Assembly (NCBI GenBank): GCA_031291755.1
Contig: JARLIK010000020.1
Coordinates: forward strand, 1 to 38,245
DNA from: Acidocella sp.
GTDB taxonomy: Bacteria; Pseudomonadota; Alphaproteobacteria; Acetobacterales; Acetobacteraceae
Length of the DNA: 38,245 nt
Reading direction: 5' to 3'
Position 1 is the stretch's first letter. Each line of letters begins with the position of its first letter. Both the position numbers and the translations under genes were made by a program. Positions 1 to 8,442 of the stretch are shown in pieces. The notes beneath the pieces are model-generated. The model worked only from the letters and a program-made list of their open reading frames with translations, ran no database searches and was not told where the DNA came from.

Positions 1-127
1 GCAAAACACCCCGCCGGTGTGGGACGTGGTGGCAAAATACCTGCGCGACAAAAAAACCGTGCGAATTACCAAACCAAACGTCACCAAAGTCATCGGCATC
101 GGCAAAAACGCCGGGTACGCACCATGA
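1..127 (+). CDS. 3' end of an unrecognised protein (partial)
   Basis: An open frame enters from the left edge (codons from base 2) and stops with TGA at 125-127, giving 41 C-terminal residues ending KNAGYAP. The tail is basic (LRDKKTVRITKP). No family is recognised from this fragment. Its stop overlaps the ATG of the next gene in an ATGA tetranucleotide, the arrangement used between many genes in this window. It is therefore probably the upstream member of an operon with the DsrE-like gene. Everything upstream, including any catalytic part, lies outside the window. Confidence 0.6.
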   Translation, partial: QNTPPVWDVVAKYLRDKKTVRITKPNVTKVIGIGKNAGYAP

Positions 128-612
128 AACGCGCCGCCCTGATTTGGATACTCGGGGTAATAATGCTACCGGCGCTGGCGATGGCGCAAACCACAGCGCC
201 CCTGCCGGCTCCAGCCCCGCCACCAGCGCAGACCCCACTTCCCTCGAACGCGCCGTTCGCCACCCAAAAACTGCTGCTGCAACTCTCCGATGCTGACATG
301 GCCAAACAAAAACTGGTCATTAGCGTCGCCAACAGCATCCTGAAAGACTTCGGTCCCGACAATGTCTCGATCGTCGTCGTCGCCTACGGCCCCGGCGTGC
401 AGATATTATTCGCAGGTAGCCCCGAGCGCGTCGCCGTCGACAGCCTGATCGCCCAGGGCGTCGAGTTCGACGTCTGCATGAACACCATCAACACCATCAC
501 CCGCGACACCGGCCACGCCCCAGAGCTAAATCCCAAAGCCATCCCCGTCCCCTACGGTGTCGGACGCATCATGCAACTCGTTCAAAAAGGCTACATTCTC
601 GACCGGCCATAA
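124..612 (+). CDS. Exported DsrE/DsrF-like family protein
   Basis: 162 residues. Residues 1-21 form a Sec signal peptide (MKRAALIW..., AMAQ cleavage region), followed by a Pro/Ala-rich linker to about residue 40 and then a DsrE/F-like alpha/beta domain. Recognisable family patterns are the VVAYGPGVQ stretch, the FDVCMNT segment with the single conserved Cys, and the final VGRIMQLVQKGY. Members of this family bind or transfer sulfur or act in sulfur-related redox chemistry; the exported single-domain versions have no firmly defined role. The ATG at 124 is preferred over an in-frame ATG further upstream because it begins the signal peptide and overlaps the previous stop (ATGA). The stop codon lies inside the terminator hairpin at 611-642. 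Function beyond family membership is inference. Confidence 0.8.
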   Translation: MKRAALIWILGVIMLPALAMAQTTAPLPAPAPPPAQTPLPSNAPFATQKLLLQLSDADMAKQKLVISVANSILKDFGPDNVSIVVVAYGPGVQILFAGSPERVAVDSLIAQGVEFDVCMNTINTITRDTGHAPELNPKAIPVPYGVGRIMQLVQKGYILDRP

Positions 613-642
613 AAAACGCAGGCCATATGACCTGCGTTTTTT
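611..642. terminator. Bidirectional intrinsic terminator
   Basis: A perfect 12-bp inverted repeat (611-622 with 631-642) has an 8-nt loop. The outer part of each arm is a run of six A or six T, so an RNA made in either direction ends in a GC-containing stem followed by U residues. It sits between two converging genes, the DsrE-like gene and the HiPIP gene, and can end both transcripts. The DsrE-like stop codon is built into the left arm. Confidence 0.9.
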
Positions 643-663
643 ATGGAAGATAATTTCTTAAAA

Positions 664-957
664 TTACGAGGCGGGCGCCCAGATTTGGCACCAGGCGGTC
701 GGGCTGATCGGACCAGCGACAGCCTTGCAGAGACCATTCGCGGTGGCCGGAGTGCCCGGAATGTACAGCGAGCAGTTCGAGCACTGGTGGGTGCCGTTTG
801 GATGATCGACATAACCAACCGAAGCCGGGGACATCGAGCCGCCATCGGCTTTGGCGGTTTGCGTGGAGGCAACGCCCACAATGGCAGCCAAACCGGCAAG
901 GGTGGTGGCCTGCTTTAGAACGTCACGGCGGTTTGCGGTATAGGTCTTTTCTGACAT
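664..957 (-). CDS. High-potential iron-sulfur protein (HiPIP), Tat-exported
   Basis: 97-residue precursor. Residues 9-35 are a twin-arginine signal (NRRDVLK followed by a hydrophobic stretch and AKA). The mature part has four cysteines at 59, 62, 77 and 90, spaced C-x2-C-x14-C-x12-C. This is the HiPIP pattern for one [4Fe-4S] cluster cycling between +2 and +3. HiPIPs are soluble periplasmic electron carriers, and in acidophiles related proteins feed terminal oxidases. Tat export fits insertion of the cluster before transport. The ATG at 957 is preceded by a GAGGAG ribosome-binding site; a longer frame to 1053 would place 32 unrelated residues before the Tat signal. It has its own promoter (1001-1028) and converges on the DsrE-like gene. 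Confidence 0.92.
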   Translation of the reverse strand: MSEKTYTANRRDVLKQATTLAGLAAIVGVASTQTAKADGGSMSPASVGYVDHPNGTHQCSNCSLYIPGTPATANGLCKAVAGPISPTAWCQIWAPAS

Positions 958-1000
958 GTGCTTCTCCTCATCTGCATTTTTCGAGTCATTAAGTAACTGA

Positions 1001-1028
1001 TTTATACAATATGGGCTGGCATTTGCAA
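1001..1028 (-). promoter_or_regulatory. Promoter of the HiPIP gene
   Basis: On the minus strand TTGCAA (1028-1023) is followed after 16 bases by TATAAA (1006-1001), a near-consensus sigma-70 type pair. Transcription would start near 993-995, giving a leader of roughly 36 nt that carries the GAGGAG site before the ATG at 957. No regulator site was recognised. Confidence 0.55.
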
Positions 1029-1077
1029 CGGCATTTTTAGGCGCCCAGCGCACCCGCGCTACCTACGTTGCATTCGT

Positions 1078-1818
1078 TTAAACAGGCTTAATTTGATGCT
1101 TCGGATGACGATAGAGGTTTAGTAACAGCGGCTGCTCAAACACATACCGGTTATCAGCCACTTTGCCGGCTTCAAACAATGACCGTACCTCATCGGTTTC
1201 TACGCGATCCCGGCTGATATTATTAAAAGTTTGTCCTGTTACTCTTGTGACCAGACTGGCGAACGAATCATAGCTGGGACGCTGAACATATTCAAAAAAT
1301 TCCGCATCCGTAAAAATTCGGCCGGCGGTGCGCCGCAAAGCGGCTTGCGCCTGGGTCCGCACCTTTGTCTCATCATTGTAAGGGCGCATTACCGGAAAAT
1401 AAGAGCCGGTCATCGCTGGTTCCACCACGCATAAAAAACCACTTGCAGGTTTCAGCACGCGAGCAGCCTCAGCCAGGGCCGCATCCATTTGGGCGATCGG
1501 AACATGATGCAGCGAACGGAAGAAAAACACCCCATCTGCCGTGCCAGTTTCCAGCGGCAGAGCCTCAGCGCGCGCCTCAATAAAACTGAGGCCGGGCACC
1601 GGCGTTGCCAGCCGGTTTTTGGCGGCTTGCACCGGGTCAGGCTCCACGCAGACGACGGTGGCTCCGATTCCACAAAGTTCGCGCGCCACATGACCCGGAC
1701 CACAGCCGACATCGACCACGCTCAAACCGGTAAGCGGAAGCAATGCCGTGACGGCGGCAAAATCGCTTAGCTCGCCGAGATGTTTGCGAATTTCGGCAGC
1801 GGCGACGATTTGTTCCAT
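1078..1818 (-). CDS. Class I SAM-dependent methyltransferase (UbiE/Methyltransf_11 type)
   Basis: 246 residues from the ATG at 1818. Motif I, VVDVGCGPGH, lies near residue 35 and is followed by an acidic strand end (CVEPDP) that binds the SAM ribose. The post-motif region ARAEALPLETGTADGVFFFRSLHH and the ARVLKP loop match small-molecule methyltransferases of the UbiE-like superfamily. The substrate cannot be read from the sequence. The frame continues open to 1962, but the extra 48 residues look unrelated to the family and neither start has a clear ribosome-binding site, so the start is uncertain. It is transcribed divergently from the chemoreceptor gene, from which it is separated by 180 bp. 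Confidence 0.75.
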   Translation of the reverse strand: MEQIVAAAEIRKHLGELSDFAAVTALLPLTGLSVVDVGCGPGHVARELCGIGATVVCVEPDPVQAAKNRLATPVPGLSFIEARAEALPLETGTADGVFFFRSLHHVPIAQMDAALAEAARVLKPASGFLCVVEPAMTGSYFPVMRPYNDETKVRTQAQAALRRTAGRIFTDAEFFEYVQRPSYDSFASLVTRVTGQTFNNISRDRVETDEVRSLFEAGKVADNRYVFEQPLLLNLYRHPKHQIKPV

Positions 1819-1998
1819 GATGGATGTCTGGTCCTGTAACGGTTGTTTGCGTGCAGGCAAAACGCCTGGTCGAATATATACACCGCGATCGCTTGAGTTA
1901 AAGGGCCACCTTTCATCCACGCACAACGCTTCATTAACGAATTGCCGTCTAATCTTACCCATCGGCGAATTTGCGCTTGCGCAAGGTGAGGTAAATTA

Positions 1999-3672
1999 AT
2001 GGCTTTTATAGTTGTTCCCCTGCTGGCTCTTGCGGCTTTGATGGTGGTCCTGGCGGTGAAATGGCATTTCAAGCGGCTGGCCGGGTTAATTCAGCGGCTC
2101 GAAACCGCGGTGCGGACAGCTCAGGAAAAAAACGCCGCGATGGTCGCGCAGAACGGCCTCGACCGCAATCTTGATATGTTGCGCAATGCCCTGCTGGCCC
2201 TGGGTCCGCCGCACCGGGAAGGTGAGATGCTGTATTTTGGCAGCCACTGTCTGAACGGTGATTGTGCCATTGTCGATCAGGTTAAATCACAGCTTGGTGG
2301 TACCGCAACGATTTTTCTGGGCGATGAGCGTGTTGCTACTAATGTGCAAACAACGTTCGGCAGCCGTGCTCTCGGCACCAAGCTTGCGCCCGGCCCGATG
2401 TATGAACGGGTGCTGGGGGAGGGGCTTTCTTATCGTGGTGAGACAGTTATTTTGGGCGAGCCATACGTGGCGGTGTATGAACCGATCATCGCTGATGGCG
2501 CGGTGATCGGCATGTTGTTTGCTGGCGTGAAAAATATGGCTGGCCGCCGCGATGCTGGGCCACCTTGTAATTTTGAAGACTGTATCACGGCGCTGGACGA
2601 GGTGACACAGGCGCAGGCGGAAACCGCCCAGCAAGCGGTGCGCCAGCGGCAGGATTACGAGGATAGCCGCCGCAAAATCGACGCTGAACGGCTATGGGAT
2701 GCGCAACGCCAGAGTGAGGCGGTCATCGCTCTGGCGGATGCGCTTGACCATTTGGCGAAAGGAGATCTGGCCTTCCGCCTCGAGACAGTGCTGGCGCCCG
2801 ACTACGAAAAATTGCGCGAAAATTTCAATACCGCGATTGCCCAGTTGTATGCCACCATCGAAGCCGTCGGTTACAACACCCGTGATGTTGGCAAAGGTGC
2901 TGAGGATATCAGGATCGCTTCAGATGATTTGTCAGGCCGCACCGCCCAGCAGGCCGCCACCTTGGAACAAACCGCGGCGGCACTCGATCAAATCACGTCC
3001 ACCGTGCGCCAGACCGCCACCGCCGCGTTGACGGCACGCTCTGCTGTTACGCTGGCCCGTGAGGAGGCGCAAACCTCCAATGAGGTACTGCGTGAAACCG
3101 TCACCGCCATGGAAGGCATCGCGGCGCAGTCGCGCGAAATCACCAATACCATTGGCGTGATCGACGATATTGCGTTTCAGACCAATATTCTGGCGCTCAA
3201 CGCCGGGGTGGAAGCGGCCCGCGCGGGTGATGCCGGACGCGGCTTTGCGGTGGTGGCCAGCGAAGTGCGGGCGCTGGCGCAGCGCTCAGCCGAAGCCGCA
3301 AAGTCGATCAAAATGTTAATCGCCACCTCCGGCCAGCAAGTCGGGCAGGGCGTCAAACTGGTTGATGAAGCCGCCGGCGCGTTGGAGCGGATTGTCGAGC
3401 AGGTCAACCGCCTCAGCCTACTGGTGAACGATATCGCCGCCGCAGCGCAGGAACAGGCCAGCAGCCTGGGCGAGGTTAACCTCGCGGTGAACCAGATGGA
3501 CCAGTCCACCCAGCGTAACGCCGCGATGGTGCAGGAGACTATGAAGGCCAGCAACCAGTTGGCGCGTCAGGCCATCGAGTTGAGCGAGAGGTTGCAACAA
3601 TTTCGCACCGGGCCGGAGCGCACCAGCGCTTCGATCATCACCCTGCCGGTGCGTCAGCGCACCGCCCGTTAA
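1999..3672 (+). CDS. Methyl-accepting chemotaxis protein with Cache sensor
   Basis: 557 residues. Order: one N-terminal membrane segment (about 4-22); a short helix; a single Cache-type sensor (about 70-185, with [17 protein letters not shown] and YEPI...GMLFAG landmarks); a coiled stretch; a HAMP-like segment (about 245-300, [14 protein letters not shown]); and the kinase-control hairpin with its tip near 395-430 ([18 protein letters not shown]). The cytoplasmic part docks CheA/CheW. No second hydrophobic segment follows the Cache domain, so the sensor would sit on the cytoplasmic side, unlike the usual periplasmic arrangement. There is no C-terminal CheR-binding pentapeptide. The ATG follows a GGTGAGG ribosome-binding site. 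Its stop is separated from the converging MaoC stop by a single base. Confidence 0.9.
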   Translation: MAFIVVPLLALAALMVVLAVKWHFKRLAGLIQRLETAVRTAQEKNAAMVAQNGLDRNLDMLRNALLALGPPHREGEMLYFGSHCLNGDCAIVDQVKSQLGGTATIFLGDERVATNVQTTFGSRALGTKLAPGPMYERVLGEGLSYRGETVILGEPYVAVYEPIIADGAVIGMLFAGVKNMAGRRDAGPPCNFEDCITALDEVTQAQAETAQQAVRQRQDYEDSRRKIDAERLWDAQRQSEAVIALADALDHLAKGDLAFRLETVLAPDYEKLRENFNTAIAQLYATIEAVGYNTRDVGKGAEDIRIASDDLSGRTAQQAATLEQTAAALDQITSTVRQTATAALTARSAVTLAREEAQTSNEVLRETVTAMEGIAAQSREITNTIGVIDDIAFQTNILALNAGVEAARAGDAGRGFAVVASEVRALAQRSAEAAKSIKMLIATSGQQVGQGVKLVDEAAGALERIVEQVNRLSLLVNDIAAAAQEQASSLGEVNLAVNQMDQSTQRNAAMVQETMKASNQLARQAIELSERLQQFRTGPERTSASIITLPVRQRTAR

Positions 3673-3673
3673 A

Positions 3674-4132
3674 TTACGCAGGCGCTACAGCGCGCCGTGG
3701 CACGACGAGCTTCATCACAATAATCTGCCGAACCTCGCCGTTCTGGTTTTTTGTCTCCATCCGCATCACAATCATGCCGCGGTCGGGCTTTGAACGTGAT
3801 GGGATGATATCCATAATTTCGCCTTCAACCCGCAAGACATCGCCAGGCCGCGTTGGCGTCGGCCATTGGATCTCGCCACCACCGCCCACAATGCCGGCAG
3901 CCAATGGCGGACCGCTGCTCACGTTCAATTGCATGGTCATGGCGGCGGTATGCCAACCGCTGGCCGCCAGGCCGCCGAACAACGTGGCCTTGGCCGCATC
4001 ATCATCAAGGTGAAACGGCTGCGGGTCGTACCTGGCGGCAAATTCCTTGATCGCTTCTTCAGTCACCAACGTCGTGGCGGTGACGAATTTTTGCCCGATA
4101 TGCAGGTCTTCCAGATACAGCCTCTGTCTCAT
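3674..4132 (-). CDS. MaoC-like hot-dog dehydratase (enoyl-CoA hydratase type)
   Basis: 152 residues, a single hot-dog domain. The segment AARYDPQPFHLDDDAA followed by FGGLAASGWHTAAM matches the MaoC/R-specific enoyl-CoA hydratase signature, in which an Asp-His pair hydrates the double bond of an acyl-CoA. The natural substrate is not evident; fatty-acid or PHA-related acyl-CoA is a reasonable inference. The ATG at 4132 follows GGAAGA at good distance. The gene lies 39 bp downstream of the TetR gene on the same strand and may be co-transcribed with it. Confidence 0.85.
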   Translation of the reverse strand: MRQRLYLEDLHIGQKFVTATTLVTEEAIKEFAARYDPQPFHLDDDAAKATLFGGLAASGWHTAAMTMQLNVSSGPPLAAGIVGGGGEIQWPTPTRPGDVLRVEGEIMDIIPSRSKPDRGMIVMRMETKNQNGEVRQIIVMKLVVPRRAVAPA

Positions 4133-4171
4133 GTGCGATCTTCCAAAGATGATGTTTTGTGTGCCGGCCTG

Positions 4172-4756
4172 CTATTGCGGCGTTTGCGCAATCCGTAATG
4201 CCGCATCCACCCCGCTGGCCAGAATCTCATCGGACAATGCGGAATCAGTGACTACGCGGGACAATTGCAGCGCCCCCAGCATCACTGAAAGGATGCTTAT
4301 CGCTGTTGATTGCTGCGCCTCGTCGGGCATGCCAGGGGGCAGTTGCGCCGCAATCTGCGCGAGGAACGCCAACACGCGCTCGCTGAACGCCGCCCTGGTC
4401 GAAATATCATGGCGGGCAATCTCGGCGGCCAACGAGGCGATGGCGCAGCCTTGCTCGGGCGTATCCCGGTGGGCCGGACGTAAGTAACGGCGCACCAGAC
4501 CTTCCAGGCCGGCACCGTCCTTGCTGGCGGCGCGGTCCATGCGCTCGCGGGTGCTGTCCAACGCGGCTTCCATCGCTTCCCGGACCAAATCCTCTTTGGA
4601 ATTGAAATGCGCATAAAACCCGCCGTGGGTGAGGCCGGCATCGGCCATCAGCCCGGCAATACCCACCGCTGCCACGCCTTCCTTGCGGAATTTGGCCGCG
4701 GCGACATCGATAATCCGCTGCTTAGTGGCGGCCTTGTGGCCCTTTTCAAATCGCAT
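4172..4756 (-). CDS. TetR/AcrR-family transcriptional repressor
   Basis: 194 residues. The N-terminal DNA-binding region (about 8-58) shows the family helix-turn-helix pattern: IIDVAAAKFRKEG, then VGIAGLMADAGLTHGGFYAHFNSKEDLV. The C-terminal ligand domain (about 75-190) is variable. It is divergent from the EmrA/EmrB pair with 92 bp between the start codons, the standard layout for a repressor of a multidrug exporter, so control of that operon and of itself is likely. The ATG at 4756 is chosen because AGGGG lies 9 bases before it; an upstream in-frame TTG at 4765 directly abuts that sequence. The inducer is unknown. Confidence 0.88.
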   Translation of the reverse strand: MRFEKGHKAATKQRIIDVAAAKFRKEGVAAVGIAGLMADAGLTHGGFYAHFNSKEDLVREAMEAALDSTRERMDRAASKDGAGLEGLVRRYLRPAHRDTPEQGCAIASLAAEIARHDISTRAAFSERVLAFLAQIAAQLPPGMPDEAQQSTAISILSVMLGALQLSRVVTDSALSDEILASGVDAALRIAQTPQ

Positions 4757-4773
4757 AGCTGACAACCCCTATC

Positions 4774-4819
4774 AGTATAGAATTATGATTGACATATTAT
4801 ATGATGAATATACTACAAT
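4774..4819 (+). promoter_or_regulatory. Divergent promoter/operator region of the efflux operon
   Basis: The AT-rich region between the repressor and exporter genes contains TTGACA at 4789-4794 and, 19 bases on, TACAAT at 4814-4819 reading toward emrA. On the other strand TATAAT lies at 4801-4796, so the two promoters overlap. Inverted arms AGTATA (4774-4779) and TATACT (4809-4814) and an inner near-palindrome centred on 4798 (4793-4803) are candidate repressor contacts. Both are short, and neither has been tested. Confidence 0.45.
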
Positions 4820-4848
4820 AAGCCTGCAATTGTCCATAGGAGTTTCAG

Positions 4849-5991
4849 ATGTCAGGCCTGTTGCGAAGCGCCCAAGCTGGTTTTGGCCCGATGAACCGGG
4901 CTTTATTGGCCGATGATGACACCCTGCCAACGCCGGTAACGCAGCCTGTAAAGCGACGTGAGCGCTGGTCTCGCAAGCGCCTCCTGATCACCGGAACCGC
5001 CATCATAGCCATGAGTTTCCTTGGCTGGGCGGGTTATGACTGGTTCACAACCGGGCGCTATATCGTGAGCACCGATGACGCCTATGTCGGCGGTAATGTC
5101 ACCGACCTCGCGCCCAAGGTGAGCGGCCTGATCACCGATGTGGCGGTCACTGATAACCAATTGGTCCACAAAGGCGATTTGCTGGTCACGATCGATGACC
5201 GTGATTTTCGGGCCGCCGTGGTAAAAGCCCAGGCTGCTGTGGCCGGTGATGAAGCTCAATTGGCGAACTTGAACGCCACCCGCACGCTGCAATTATCGCT
5301 GATCGCCGAGGCGCAGGCGCAACTCCAGCAGGCGGCGGCGCAAGCAAATCTCGCGCAGCTTAACCGCGCCCGCTACCGCAGCCTGGCGGCCAGCAATGCG
5401 GGGTCAGTACAGGATTCACAAACCGCCGATTCAAACTTGCAGCAGGCCGAGGCGGGGGTGGCGAAGGCCCAAGCGGGACTGGCCGCCGCACAGGCGCAAT
5501 TGGCGGTCATCGGCACTCAGGCCCAGCAAGCCGATGCCGCCCTATCCGGCGCACAGGCCGATCTCACCACGGCGCAACTCAACCTTGGCTACACGCAAAT
5601 TCGTGCCCCCATTGATGGCGTCATCGGCAACCGCAGTGCGCATCTCGGCGCCTACGCCACCGCCGGGGCGCAACTGGTTACCATCGTGCCCGTCCACGGC
5701 CTTTGGGTGGACGCCAATTTCAAGGAGGACCAGTTGGCGCATATCGAATCCGGGCAAAATGTGGATATCGAGGCCGACGTTGATCCGGGCGTCAAAATTT
5801 ATGGCCATGTCGCCAATTTAGCACCGGCAACGGGCGCGGTATTCAGCGTGCTGCCGGCTGAAAACGCCACCGGCAACTTCACCAAAATCGTGCAGCGCGT
5901 GCCGGTGCGCATAGTGCTGGATGGCGATGCCTCCCACCTCGGTTTGTTGCGGCCTGGCTTGTCCGTCACAGCGGATATTAACACCAAATGA
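4849..5991 (+). CDS. emrA: EmrA/HlyD-family membrane fusion protein
   Basis: 380 residues: a cytoplasmic N-terminus, one membrane anchor (about 45-65), then a periplasmic adaptor. The lipoyl/barrel half begins STDDAYVGGNVTDLAPKVSG. A long Ala/Gln-rich coiled-coil hairpin spans about 125-245, and the second half follows from GYTQIRAPIDGVIGNRSAHLG. This is the layout of EmrA-type adaptors, which link a DHA2 MFS pump to an outer-membrane channel. The ATG at 4849 follows TAGGAG; an internal Met at residue 15 is a less likely alternative. The stop overlaps the emrB start (ATGA). No outer-membrane TolC partner is in the window. Confidence 0.9.
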   Translation: MSGLLRSAQAGFGPMNRALLADDDTLPTPVTQPVKRRERWSRKRLLITGTAIIAMSFLGWAGYDWFTTGRYIVSTDDAYVGGNVTDLAPKVSGLITDVAVTDNQLVHKGDLLVTIDDRDFRAAVVKAQAAVAGDEAQLANLNATRTLQLSLIAEAQAQLQQAAAQANLAQLNRARYRSLAASNAGSVQDSQTADSNLQQAEAGVAKAQAGLAAAQAQLAVIGTQAQQADAALSGAQADLTTAQLNLGYTQIRAPIDGVIGNRSAHLGAYATAGAQLVTIVPVHGLWVDANFKEDQLAHIESGQNVDIEADVDPGVKIYGHVANLAPATGAVFSVLPAENATGNFTKIVQRVPVRIVLDGDASHLGLLRPGLSVTADINTK

Positions 5992-7520
5992 TGGCGATAC
6001 TGCCGTTTGCGGTGATGTGCTTTGGCATGTTCATGGCATTGCTGGATATCCAGATCGTGGCTTCATCCTTGCAAGACATCGGCGGCGGACTTTCAGCCGC
6101 ACAGGACCAGATCAGTTGGGTGCAAACCGCCTATCTGATCGCCGAGATCATCGTGATCCCACTTTCCGGCTGGCTGACCAGGGTATTTTCCACGCGCTGG
6201 CTGTTCACCGCCTCGGCTGTGGGGTTCACCGCGACCAGCATGCTATGCGGGCTGGCCTGGAATATCGACAGCATGATCATTTTCCGGGCATTGCAGGGGC
6301 TGCTTGGCGCCTCGATGATCCCCACGGTATTCACCTCGTCCTTCCATTATTTTCAGGGTGCCAAACGAGTTTATGCCGCGGCGGTAATTGGCACCATCGC
6401 CTCGGTGGCGCCAACGCTCGGGCCAGTGATTGGCGGTTATATTACCGATACATTGAACTGGCACTGGTTGTTTTACATCAATCTGGTGCCGGGCGTGATG
6501 GTAGCGATTCTGGTGCCGCTGCTCGTAAAAATCGACGAGCCTGATTTATCGTTGCTGAAACAGGCCGATTATTTGGGCATCATTCTGATGGCGGTTGGCC
6601 TTGGCACATTGGAGTATTTTCTCGAAGAGGGCACACGTTGGAACTGGTTCAGCGATTCCACCATCACGGCGTGCGCCTGGGTGGCCGGGCTTTCCCTGGC
6701 GGCCTTCATTATCCGCAGCATGACGGTGGCCAACCCGGTGGTGGATTTCCGCGCTTTGGGTAATCGCAATTTCGCGCTGGGCTGTTTCCTATCGTTCGTT
6801 ACCGGCATTGGCATATTTTCAACCATCTATCTTACCCCCCTATTCCTGGGCTATGTGCGCGGGTTTTCCGCCTGGCAGACCGGGATTGCGGTTTTCTCAA
6901 CGGGCCTCGCCTCAATTGCTGGGGTGCCGGTCTATATCATCCTCGCCCGCAGGTTCGACCTGCGCTGGATCATGATGTTTGGCCTCGCCTGCTTTGGCAT
7001 TTCGATGTGGAGTTTTTCATTCATCACCAGTGACTGGGGCGGCAGCCAGTTGCTCATTCCCCAAATCATTCGCGGTTTCCCGCAGGTGTTTTGTGTGGCC
7101 CCCTCGGTCACGCTGGGGTTGGGCAGCCTGTCTCCGGCGCGGCTGAAATATGCCAGCGGGTTGTTCAACATGATGCGCAATCTCGGTGGCGCGGTGGGCA
7201 TCGCGGTATGCGGCGCCGTGCTGAACGCCAAGACAAATCTACACTTCCAGGCTTTAGCCAGCCATCTGACTGCCCAAAACGCCCCGATGCTCCGGTGGCT
7301 TCACGACATGAATTTTCAGGTCTCGCAAAGTCTGGGGTCGCCCATCGCGGATCACGAAATTGCGCTGCGTAACCTCTGGCACATCACCTATATTCAGGCG
7401 CAAACGCTCTCCTATGCTGATACGTTCCGCACCATCATGCTGGCCTTCATCATAGCCACTTGTCTGGTGCCGCTGATGAAAAAAGTAACCCCGCCGAAAG
7501 CACCCCCAGCCAAGGTATGA
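5988..7520 (+). CDS. emrB: EmrB/QacA-type DHA2 MFS drug exporter
   Basis: 510 residues with about 14 hydrophobic segments, the length and topology of DHA2-family drug:H+ antiporters. Recognisable elements are the early LDIQIVASSL segment in helix 1, the LTRVFSTRWLF loop (a weak motif A), and GPVIGGYITDTLNWHWLFYINLVPG (motif C region and following loop). Start codons ATG ATG at 5988 overlap the emrA stop, so the two are translationally coupled. With EmrA it should export hydrophobic toxic compounds or weak acids; the actual substrate is not predictable. The Lys/Pro-rich C-terminus is cytoplasmic. Confidence 0.92.
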   Translation: MMAILPFAVMCFGMFMALLDIQIVASSLQDIGGGLSAAQDQISWVQTAYLIAEIIVIPLSGWLTRVFSTRWLFTASAVGFTATSMLCGLAWNIDSMIIFRALQGLLGASMIPTVFTSSFHYFQGAKRVYAAAVIGTIASVAPTLGPVIGGYITDTLNWHWLFYINLVPGVMVAILVPLLVKIDEPDLSLLKQADYLGIILMAVGLGTLEYFLEEGTRWNWFSDSTITACAWVAGLSLAAFIIRSMTVANPVVDFRALGNRNFALGCFLSFVTGIGIFSTIYLTPLFLGYVRGFSAWQTGIAVFSTGLASIAGVPVYIILARRFDLRWIMMFGLACFGISMWSFSFITSDWGGSQLLIPQIIRGFPQVFCVAPSVTLGLGSLSPARLKYASGLFNMMRNLGGAVGIAVCGAVLNAKTNLHFQALASHLTAQNAPMLRWLHDMNFQVSQSLGSPIADHEIALRNLWHITYIQAQTLSYADTFRTIMLAFIIATCLVPLMKKVTPPKAPPAKV

Positions 7521-7647
7521 TCCACACAAGCCGGTCAATCGCCATGGCGTAAGGCGTGCGGTTATTTCACCATCGCTGCCGCTTTACGGGCTTGCGCTGC
7601 CGTCGCCACGGGCCAAATATGGCGCGTTCCATTATTGGAGTGCGCGT

Positions 7648-8316
7648 GTGGCAAAAGGCCGAGGCAAAGCGGAAGCACTGAGCTTCCCCGATTATACCAG
7701 GGCCGAGCGGGCGGTCGACTTGGGAATTCACATCGTTGGCGTGCCTTACGGTGTGCTGGCGGGTATCTGGCTGGTTGCTGAGGCTATGTGGCATGGCGGT
7801 ATTGCGCTTAATATATCGATTGCCGCTTACGTGGCCGGGTTGATCGGCATGCTGGCCGCCTCGGCGGCTTATCAGCTTAGCCCGCATGGGCTGCTCAAGG
7901 AGCGGCTGCGGCGGCTGGATCGGGCGATGATTTTCGTGATGATCGCCGGAACCTACACCCCCATCAGCGTCAACGTGCTGGCAGGGCAGGGCGGTGTGAT
8001 ATTGTGCGGTATCCTATGGGTGCTGGCCGCCATTGGCATTTTCATCACGCTAAAATTTCCACGCCGGTTCGAGCGCGCCATGCTGGGGCTGTATATGGCA
8101 ATGGGCTGGATGCTGCTGGTGTTGATCCATTACTGCTTCGCCTTACTCCGCCCTGATGTTCTGGCGCTGATATTCGCCGGCGGCATTGCTTATACGATAG
8201 GGGCTGTCCTTCATACCGATTCCCGGCTGAAATTTCATAACCCGATCTGGCATTTTCTGATTTTAATCGCCGCATCATGCCAGTATCTGGCGATTTATTT
8301 TCAATTATTCAGATAG
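7648..8316 (+). CDS. PAQR/hemolysin III-family membrane protein lacking metal-ligand histidines
   Basis: 222 residues, about seven hydrophobic segments. The strongest family landmark is LDRAMIFVMIAGTYTPIS (about 90-107), and the end of the protein matches the last PAQR motif (HNPIWHFLILIAAS). In hemolysin III/PAQR proteins a metal is held by a His after SxxY and by an HxxxH pair near the C-terminus. Here the first site reads SAAYQLSP (Gln for His), and the last motif has its first His shifted by one position (HxxxxH). The Asp is kept. This suggests a family member that no longer binds the metal normally. The start is GTG at 7648, with GGAG 7 bases upstream. Physiological role unknown. Confidence 0.82.
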   Translation: MAKGRGKAEALSFPDYTRAERAVDLGIHIVGVPYGVLAGIWLVAEAMWHGGIALNISIAAYVAGLIGMLAASAAYQLSPHGLLKERLRRLDRAMIFVMIAGTYTPISVNVLAGQGGVILCGILWVLAAIGIFITLKFPRRFERAMLGLYMAMGWMLLVLIHYCFALLRPDVLALIFAGGIAYTIGAVLHTDSRLKFHNPIWHFLILIAASCQYLAIYFQLFR

Positions 8317-8360
8317 AACAAAGGCTTTCTTCCGTCATTCATGGCCGGGTGGTGTCCACG

Positions 8361-8442
8361 TATTAATATCATCTGGTCTTTCCGATGGCGCATCGGCTCA
8401 CAACCTAATGGCTGTAGATTACAGTTTGAAGGAGGACGCGAA
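8361..8442 (+). repeat. Upstream element of cassette copy 1 (repeat copy A)
   Basis: This 82-bp stretch ending at the start codon of the tiny membrane protein aligns without gaps to 9495-9576; by hand count about 61 of 82 positions agree. The most conserved parts are TATTAATATCATC at the left, GGCTCACAACCT in the middle and GGAGGACGCG at the ribosome-binding site. Conservation of non-coding positions points to a shared promoter or operator as well as common descent. Confidence 0.7.

Noticed and set aside
1819..1962. 48-residue N-terminal extension of the methyltransferase
   Set aside because: No ribosome-binding site at 1962 and the residues do not resemble the family; kept only as an alternative start.
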